Source: Elusimicrobiaceae bacterium
GTDB lineage: Bacteria > Elusimicrobiota > Elusimicrobia > Elusimicrobiales > Elusimicrobiaceae
Direction: 5' to 3'
Length of the DNA stretch: 64,000 nt
Assembly (NCBI GenBank): GCA_017618215.1
Contig: JAFZUQ010000001.1
Coordinates: 1-64,000 of the forward strand
The notes beneath the pieces are model-generated. The model searched no databases. It worked only from the letters and a program-made list of their open reading frames with translations, and was not told where the DNA came from. This document shows, piece after piece, positions 59,365-64,000 of the stretch (within the stretch, counting starts at the first letter, position 1; each line of letters opens with the position of its first letter). The position numbers and the translations under genes were made by a program.

Positions 59365-59676
59365 TTATATCTTTGAAATTTCCACTTTCCATTTTTTATC
59401 ACGGTGTAAATATTTGTTTTTCAAGCGAATAGGTAAATTGAAACTTTCTTCTTCCACTTCATGGCCTCTGACTTTGTAAGGACCTATATGACAGATGCTT
59501 ACGCCGGAAAAATAATTTTTAAGGGCATCATCAATTTGCTGAAATTCCTGGACTTGCTCTAGTAAAGCTTGGCGCCTGTCCAAAAGTTCTTGTAAAGTTT
59601 TATAAAGTTCTGCCCAAGTCGGATTATACTGCTTATTCGTAATAATTGTTTTTGACTGCTGTTTTACTTCCTTCAT
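59365..59676 (-). CDS. Small coiled-coil protein of unknown function (repressor-linked operon, gene 1)
   Basis: 103 residues. AAAGGAG precedes the ATG. A helical segment (~20-55, TWAELYKTLQELLDRRQALLEQVQEF) looks like a coiled coil, followed by a beta-rich tail. No motif recognised. A phage-derived or toxin-antitoxin-like role is possible because of the divergent XRE repressor, but nothing in the sequence proves it. Confidence 0.6.
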   Translation of the reverse strand: MKEVKQQSKTIITNKQYNPTWAELYKTLQELLDRRQALLEQVQEFQQIDDALKNYFSGVSICHIGPYKVRGHEVEEESFNLPIRLKNKYLHRDKKWKVEISKI

Positions 59677-59719
59677 AAAAACTCCTTTAACATGTTGCTT
59701 TTAACTTGCGCCTACGCTT

Positions 59720-59811
59720 TGCCGCTAGTGCGGCATTCCTAAAAAGGAGGGGGTGGGAGAGCCGTCTCACAATTAAAAACAAGTTTTAATTGCTTTTAGC
59801 GCAGGCGCTAA
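59720..59811. repeat. Cluster of three inverted repeats in the leader of the small-gene operon
   Basis: TGCCGC/GCGGCA (59720-59735, 4-base loop), AATTAAAA/TTTTAATT (59771-59791, 5-base loop) and TTAGCGC/GCGCTAA (59796-59811, 2-base loop). They lie between the leftward promoter and the ATG at 59676, so they could shape the leader RNA or bind protein. Confidence 0.6.
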
Positions 59812-59841
59812 GTTTTACGATTTGGCGATTTTTAGAAAATC

Positions 59842-59867
59842 GTATCAAATCTGATACAACTGTATCA
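59842..59867. promoter_or_regulatory. Three-half-site operator (GTATCA at 10-bp steps)
   Basis: GTATCA at 59842, TGATAC at 59852 and GTATCA at 59862 alternate in orientation every 10 bp, about one helical turn. The last half-site overlaps the -10 of the leftward promoter (59859-59864). It is the natural target for the XRE repressor encoded to the right. Confidence 0.7.
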
Positions 59868-59887
59868 AATATTTTTCAAATTGTCAA
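59859..59887 (-). promoter_or_regulatory. Leftward sigma70 promoter for the small-gene operon
   Basis: On the minus strand, TTGACA (59882-59887), 17 bp, then TACAGT (59859-59864) with an extended TGA triplet. The initiation site would fall inside the half-site array. Confidence 0.6.
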
Positions 59888-59908
59888 ATTTTAGACGAAG
59901 TTTTCGGT

Positions 59909-59937
59909 TTGACATTAATCCCTATTTATGCTATAAA
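59909..59937 (+). promoter_or_regulatory. Rightward sigma70 promoter for the repressor gene
   Basis: TTGACA (59909-59914), 17 bp, TATAAA (59932-59937), then a GGGGGG site before the ATG at 59960. It is a near-consensus promoter, 42 bases from the operator array. Confidence 0.75.
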
Positions 59938-59959
59938 TTTAATATAAGGGGGGTAGATT

Positions 59960-60622
59960 ATGGATTTAGGGCAAAAAATAGAAAAACTTCTCAAGCTAAC
60001 ATCTATGACTAAAGTTGAGCTAGCTAAGAAACTTGGGTTAAAAGATTCAAGTGTGATTTCTCATTGGGTAAAAAACCGTTTTAAACCGGATAGAAAAAAT
60101 TTACAAAAACTTTCCGTTGCTTTCAAAAAACCTATTTCTTATTTTGAAGAAGATTCAAATGAAAATAATTCCCAGACAGAAAATTCTTTTGAAATCAGGG
60201 AAGGTACCACTACCGCTAAGAGTTTATATGAACTAATATCTGCTTTGCCCTCATCAAAACATATAGGTGTTGCACTTGAAATTCAAGGCGAATTTTTTGA
60301 CTTGCCTTATACCTTTGAACCAGAAGAATTTTTGCCCGTAATGTTTGATGCAAAAAATAAAGAAACTTTTGCTTTAAAAATAAATTCTAAGATTGCTTGC
60401 CCTTGGGCTGAGAAGGGGGAATTTGCCTTATTCGTTTCAAGCGAATCAGTACAAAGCGGTAAAATTGCTTTAATTAGGTACAAAAACAGATATGCCATTA
60501 AGAAATTGACTTTAGATGGTGAAGATATTATTCTTTCTACTCCAAATAAAAAAATAAAAGTATCACAGAGTGAGATTATAATAGTAGCAAAACTGATGGC
60601 ATTTTACCGACGGCCATATTAA
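59960..60622 (+). CDS. XRE-family repressor with S24-like C-terminal domain
   Basis: 220 residues. The N-terminal helix-turn-helix (~3-60; MTKVELAKKLGLKDSSVISHW) is of the Cro/CI type. The C-terminal domain (~100-215) follows the LexA/CI S24 peptidase order, with a late IKKL Lys. The usual GDSM Ser box reads INSKIACP, so self-cleavage is doubtful. Together with the divergent operon and operator it looks like a phage-type switch, or a remnant of one. Confidence 0.8.
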   Translation: MDLGQKIEKLLKLTSMTKVELAKKLGLKDSSVISHWVKNRFKPDRKNLQKLSVAFKKPISYFEEDSNENNSQTENSFEIREGTTTAKSLYELISALPSSKHIGVALEIQGEFFDLPYTFEPEEFLPVMFDAKNKETFALKINSKIACPWAEKGEFALFVSSESVQSGKIALIRYKNRYAIKKLTLDGEDIILSTPNKKIKVSQSEIIIVAKLMAFYRRPY

Positions 60623-60636
60623 AATTAGATTATATT

Positions 60637-61584
60637 TTATTTTTTGTAAGTCTTCTTTAAACCTTCATCTAAGGAAAGGAACTTTTGTCCCGTCAAATTA
60701 AGCCACTTTTTTGAAGAACATGCCCAATGTCCGGGGGCAAGAGCCTCGGTAACTTTATCATAGTTCAGTGCTGGAACAGTATGTGTGATTTTGGCGATAC
60801 TACCATAACAAAAACCTGTAAATTTAAGCAAATAAGATGGTAAATTTAAAATTATAGGCTTTTTTATACCCATGGCTATGGCAAGTTTAGCAATAAAGTC
60901 TTCCCAAGTATAAATCGATTCTTCAGAGATAAAAAATGTTTCATTTTTAGTATTATCATTTGTTGCTGCTAAAACTAAGGAATTAACTAAATCACCTACA
61001 TATACAAAACTAAAATACATATCTTTTTTTGACGGGTTTACCATTAAACCGCGTTTTACCCAAGCAGAAATTTTAGAAACACCTGCTTCAGCTCCACCGT
61101 AAACTGTGGGGGCGCGCAAAATGGTATAAGTTATTTGAGGGGGGAGTTTTTTTACTTCTTCTTCACCCAATAATTTCGTTTTACCATAGTCTGAAATAGG
61201 CATGCAAGTGCAATTTTCATCAATTAAATTGTCAGTATTTTTCGAAGGGCCTGCTACTGCCAGTGAGGATTGGTAAACAAAATGTTTTATTGTTTTTGTC
61301 TTTTTTGCTGCTGCAACTAAATTTGCGGTTAATGTCGCATTTCCCTTCTCAAATTCTTGTTTATTATTTGCAAATAATACAGCAGCTAAATGAAAGATAA
61401 TATCTGTACCTTCTAGATTTTTTGTTAAATCATCAATATCAAAATAATTTACTTTTACTGTTTTTGTCAAGCCTGAATTTTTATTACTACGTGAAAATAT
61501 TATTACTTTCCACCCTTTATCAATAAGGGCTTTAGCAAGACGTTTACCTACAAAACCGCTGCCACCTGTAATAACCGCTTTCAT
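60637..61584 (-). CDS. NAD(P)-dependent epimerase/dehydratase (extended SDR)
   Basis: 315 residues. Rossmann signature TGGSGFVGKRLAKAL (~6-20), VYQSSLAVAG, and the catalytic pair in SDYGKTKLLGE (YxxxK, ~131-141). A substrate domain with ISEESIYTWEDF follows. The family covers sugar-nucleotide epimerases and 3-beta-HSD-like enzymes; the substrate cannot be told. It overlaps the next upstream stop by one base. Confidence 0.88.
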   Translation of the reverse strand: MKAVITGGSGFVGKRLAKALIDKGWKVIIFSRSNKNSGLTKTVKVNYFDIDDLTKNLEGTDIIFHLAAVLFANNKQEFEKGNATLTANLVAAAKKTKTIKHFVYQSSLAVAGPSKNTDNLIDENCTCMPISDYGKTKLLGEEEVKKLPPQITYTILRAPTVYGGAEAGVSKISAWVKRGLMVNPSKKDMYFSFVYVGDLVNSLVLAATNDNTKNETFFISEESIYTWEDFIAKLAIAMGIKKPIILNLPSYLLKFTGFCYGSIAKITHTVPALNYDKVTEALAPGHWACSSKKWLNLTGQKFLSLDEGLKKTYKK

Positions 61585-62027
61585 TAATCCTTATGCTCCT
61601 TAAAAATAAGGGTTTTAACTTTGTCAATATCAATGGAAATTTCATCTATATTTTTTTGTAATTTTCCTAGATTTTCTTCCTTTTTTGTGAATCCTAAATT
61701 TTCAAGGCCTTTACTGATATCTTGTTTAGTGGGATAAACATTTTTTTTAATACGTATAAACGGTGTCGTACCATCACTTAAGGGTAGAATATTTAACAAG
61801 ATATATAGAAAACCTATAACTAAGGCTATATCAAAAAAAGAGTTAAAAATATGGCTTTTTCCCAACTGTATTGCTTTTGTTATAAGGGTTAATATAAGCA
61901 TGATAAAAAAAGCAACTACTGCCCAAGTAAATATAACGGTTAATGCTCCATTAGCATAATTAGGATAGCATATTATTACTGCAAAACAACATACAGCAAT
62001 TAAGAAAGCACGCCATAAAATCAACAT
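61584..62027 (-). CDS. Small membrane protein, unknown function
   Basis: 147 residues. Three or four membrane helices (~3-20, ~27-47, ~60-80) are followed by a charged C-terminal helix (~100-147; ISKGLENLGFTKKEENLGKLQKNIDEI). It directly follows the TonB-like gene in the same operon. No family recognised. Confidence 0.65.
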   Translation of the reverse strand: MLILWRAFLIAVCCFAVIICYPNYANGALTVIFTWAVVAFFIMLILTLITKAIQLGKSHIFNSFFDIALVIGFLYILLNILPLSDGTTPFIRIKKNVYPTKQDISKGLENLGFTKKEENLGKLQKNIDEISIDIDKVKTLIFKEHKD

Positions 62028-62780
62028 TTAGACCTCCTGCCTAAATTCTACAGTTACCGTTAATATTTCCTTCCCGAAATCTTCCGGTAACGGTGGATAA
62101 GGATCGGAGTTTTTTACTGCACTCATAGCGGCATAATCATAAGCATCATCTTTGGAACTGCGTTCAATTTGTACTTCATAGACAGCTCCGTTTTTATCTA
62201 TATTGAAAGAGATCAATGCACTTAAACCGTTATTATTTTTGGGTTTTGTTTTTTGCCAGGCATTCCATAAAGCATTACGTACTTGTGTTATATACCAAGG
62301 GTAGGGAAAATTAGTGAAACTTGCCTGTACGGTCTTTTCTGCACCGCCTTGGCCTGCGGTACTTAAAGAATGTAAAGAAGAGACATCTAAATTATTCGTC
62401 TCAACCTGATCTAAAACACTTGGTTTTGACAGCGTAATTTTTTTCTTTTCCTTTTTTTGTGTTTTTGTGGAAATTTGTGTTTTTGAATTGTATTCCTTAG
62501 TTTTTGGGGGGGCTTTGGTTTCTGTTTTTATTTCACTTTTAGTCTCTTCTTTTTTTAGTTCTTTTGATTCTTCTTTATTATTTTCTTTGATTTCTCCGTT
62601 TCCTGATTGCTCTTGTTGTTGGGGCGTGCCATACCTCATGGCTTCTGTATTTTGGCCGATGAAATCAATAGTGTACATCGCTTTTTCTTTTTGTTTTATC
62701 GGGCTTGAGGCAATACAAAAAACAAGCAAACAGAAAAGCAAAAAATGTACGGCTAGTGAATAAAAAAGTGCTAGATTCAT
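62028..62780 (-). CDS. TonB/TolA-like energy-transducing protein
   Basis: 250 residues. An N-terminal membrane anchor (~5-27) is followed by a Lys/Glu/Thr/Pro-rich spacer (~60-130) and a C-terminal TonB-type domain (~155-250; YITQVRNALWNAWQK, ALISFNIDKNGAVYEVQIERSS). With the TolR/TolQ-like genes beside it, it would use proton motive force to act on the outer membrane. Whether this is Tol-Pal or TonB type is open; no TolB or Pal is in view. Confidence 0.85.
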   Translation of the reverse strand: MNLALFYSLAVHFLLFCLLVFCIASSPIKQKEKAMYTIDFIGQNTEAMRYGTPQQQEQSGNGEIKENNKEESKELKKEETKSEIKTETKAPPKTKEYNSKTQISTKTQKKEKKKITLSKPSVLDQVETNNLDVSSLHSLSTAGQGGAEKTVQASFTNFPYPWYITQVRNALWNAWQKTKPKNNNGLSALISFNIDKNGAVYEVQIERSSKDDAYDYAAMSAVKNSDPYPPLPEDFGKEILTVTVEFRQEV

Positions 62781-62785
62781 AAATA

Positions 62786-63193
62786 TTATTTATTTATAAC
62801 CCCGATACCAAGCTTCGCTGCACCTAATTTTTTTGCTACATCAAAAACCTGTACGACTTTTTCTATAGGGACAGTTTTATCGGCTTGTACTAAAATTGTT
62901 TTCTCCTGTGCTTTGCCGAGGTGTAAAATAAGTTCTTCTTCAAGTTTACTTAAATTAGTGTTTCTGCTTTGCACCATAATCTTCCCATCTTTTAAAATTT
63001 CTACTTTAATCAAATTATCTTCACTTACCGTATTTACGGCTTTTGCCGAAGGTAAATCAACATTAAGTTGTGATTGTACTATAAAGGGTGTCATAACCAT
63101 AAAAATAATCAACAAAATTAAGGTTATATCAATAAAGGGAACCATGTTTATTTCCCCCATTATTCCCCTGGTTTGAAGGCGGTGCTTTCTCAT
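62786..63193 (-). CDS. tolR: ExbD/TolR-family biopolymer transport protein
   Basis: 135 residues. One membrane helix (~16-38) holds the conserved Asp in INMVPFIDITLILLIIFMV. A periplasmic domain with VDLPSAKA and VQADKTVPIEKV follows. Its start overlaps the tolQ stop by 4 bases. Confidence 0.92.
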   Translation of the reverse strand: MRKHRLQTRGIMGEINMVPFIDITLILLIIFMVMTPFIVQSQLNVDLPSAKAVNTVSEDNLIKVEILKDGKIMVQSRNTNLSKLEEELILHLGKAQEKTILVQADKTVPIEKVVQVFDVAKKLGAAKLGIGVINK

Positions 63194-63879
63194 TTAACAA
63201 CCTCATAAATTTGTTTTTTTGTATTTTTCGATGGCCTAATGTTTTCACTTGTTTTTGCGGAAATAAGTTCTTGTGCCAAATATTCCATATCCTTAGTAAA
63301 AAAATTGACTTTGCTGAGGAAATAATTATATGCAATTAAAGCCGGAACTGCAACAAATAAACCGGCTGCTGTATTAATAAGGGCTTCCGAAATACCTTTT
63401 GCTACGACTGAAGCCCCCGCGCCGCTTGCAAGAGATAGATCTGAAAATGCACGCATAACACCTAAAACAGTACCGAATAAACCAATAAAAGGTGTTGTAC
63501 TCGCAAGTGTTGCTAGAGCAGAAAGTTTTCGTGAAAGTTGGGCAACTTCCCAATCAATAATTGTGTTCGCGACTTCATTTAAGTCTGCTAAATTTGTTTT
63601 GTCTGATTTAAGAAGATTTAGAATTAAACGAGCGGCAGGGGTCCCGGAATAGCCTTTAACACGGCAAGCGTCAAAAATTTTGGGGCTTATACCGTCTGTG
63701 CTGATTGTCTTTCTTACAAAAACCATAAGTTTACGCGATTTGTTTATCGTTTTTCTGTATTTTATAAATCTTTCAATCATCAAAGAAAGAGAATAAACAG
63801 ATAAACACAGCAGAAGTATTAATACTACACCCCCTGCCTTAAAAAGTTCTTGTACACTACCTATTTGTGAAAAGTCCAT
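63190..63879 (-). CDS. tolQ: ExbB/TolQ-family proton channel protein
   Basis: 229 residues with three membrane helices (~13-33, ~120-150, ~170-195). The family core includes LATLASTTPFIGLFGTVLGVMRAF (~125-148, in part) and ISEALINTAAGLFVAVPALIAYNYF. The GGAGG before the ATG overlaps the stop of the gene to the right (pgpA). Confidence 0.93.
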   Translation of the reverse strand: MDFSQIGSVQELFKAGGVVLILLLCLSVYSLSLMIERFIKYRKTINKSRKLMVFVRKTISTDGISPKIFDACRVKGYSGTPAARLILNLLKSDKTNLADLNEVANTIIDWEVAQLSRKLSALATLASTTPFIGLFGTVLGVMRAFSDLSLASGAGASVVAKGISEALINTAAGLFVAVPALIAYNYFLSKVNFFTKDMEYLAQELISAKTSENIRPSKNTKKQIYEVVK

Positions 63880-63887
63880 AAGACCTC

Positions 63888-64000
63888 CTATAAAATTTTA
63901 CAAAAAATTAAAATCCATAAAATTAAATTTGCGCATATACCTGCTAAAACGTCATCTAAAACTATTTCAGCACCTTTTAAACAATATTTTTTGCGAGTTT
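63888..64000 (-). CDS. pgpA: Phosphatidylglycerophosphatase A, 3' end only
   Basis: Only the last 36 residues lie in the window. They read KKYCLKGAEIVLDDVLAGICA followed by a hydrophobic end, matching the VLDDVLAG Asp motif and final helix of PgpA, which makes phosphatidylglycerol. The stop TAG is at 63888-63890. It seems to head the TolQ-TolR-TonB-like operon here. Confidence 0.8.
   Translation of the reverse strand, partial: TRKKYCLKGAEIVLDDVLAGICANLILWILIFCKIL

Overview
The window reads as a chromosomal segment of a low-GC, Gram-negative-type bacterium. The most likely group is Elusimicrobiota (Elusimicrobium-like). The evidence is a diderm gene set (TolC, TolQ/TolR/TonB-like proteins, LspA, GmhA), AT-rich codon usage, and an orphan pseudopilin whose N-terminus has the GFTLLELLVVVLIIGIL form that I associate with this phylum. 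The assignment is inference; no rRNA or tRNA gene was found here.

Layout. (1) 1-20195: almost a third of the window is one uninterrupted reading frame of at least 6724 codons, open to the left edge. It is a mosaic of six receiver-like domains followed by shuffled copies of three other modules: 7 large helical modules with a PFxRGSxS loop that resembles a degenerate Fic motif, 7 kinase/APH-like modules, and 5 ADP-ribosyltransferase-like modules. Eleven hydrophobic segments separate them, and a related ~80-residue bracket sits at each end. This is the best candidate for an undescribed system. (2) 20208-24615 (-): a MacA/MacB-type tripartite exporter with TolC; ATPase and permease are separate genes. 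(3) 24693-26248 (-): htpX and lemA. (4) 26368-33675 (+): ileS, lspA, a TPR lipoprotein, a P-type ATPase that has lost several catalytic motifs, a QueF-like protein with a changed active-site position, and a membrane-anchored PrcB-like protein. (5) 33742-42630 (+): a secreted or anchored helical protein, then a full Bat operon (moxR, DUF58, BatX-like, two VWA proteins, TPR, BatD, BatE). (6) 42639-48352 (+): gmhA, rpiB, pgi, a Cys-rich small protein, miaB, a PilZ protein and miaA, closed by a bidirectional terminator. (7) 48404-53640 (-): rho, coaE, polA (proofreading-dead), trxA. (8) 53806-54300 (+): a lone pseudopilin. (9) 54297-58901 (-): guanine deaminase, nadB, rsmA and a large TPR protein. 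(10) 58902-60622: a small divergent cassette of two unknown small genes facing an XRE/S24-like repressor, with a three-half-site operator over the leftward promoter. (11) 60637-64000 (-): an SDR epimerase, a small membrane protein, TonB-like, TolR/ExbD, TolQ/ExbB and the 3' end of pgpA at the right edge.

Most of regions 2-11 is housekeeping or envelope biology arranged in tight operons with 1-17 nt overlaps. The accessory-looking parts are the giant protein, the degenerate P-type ATPase cluster, the Cys-rich protein and the repressor cassette. No CRISPR array, insertion sequence, tRNA or rRNA was recognised. No gene-free stretch exceeds 300 bases; the longest, 59677-59959, holds promoters, an operator and inverted repeats.
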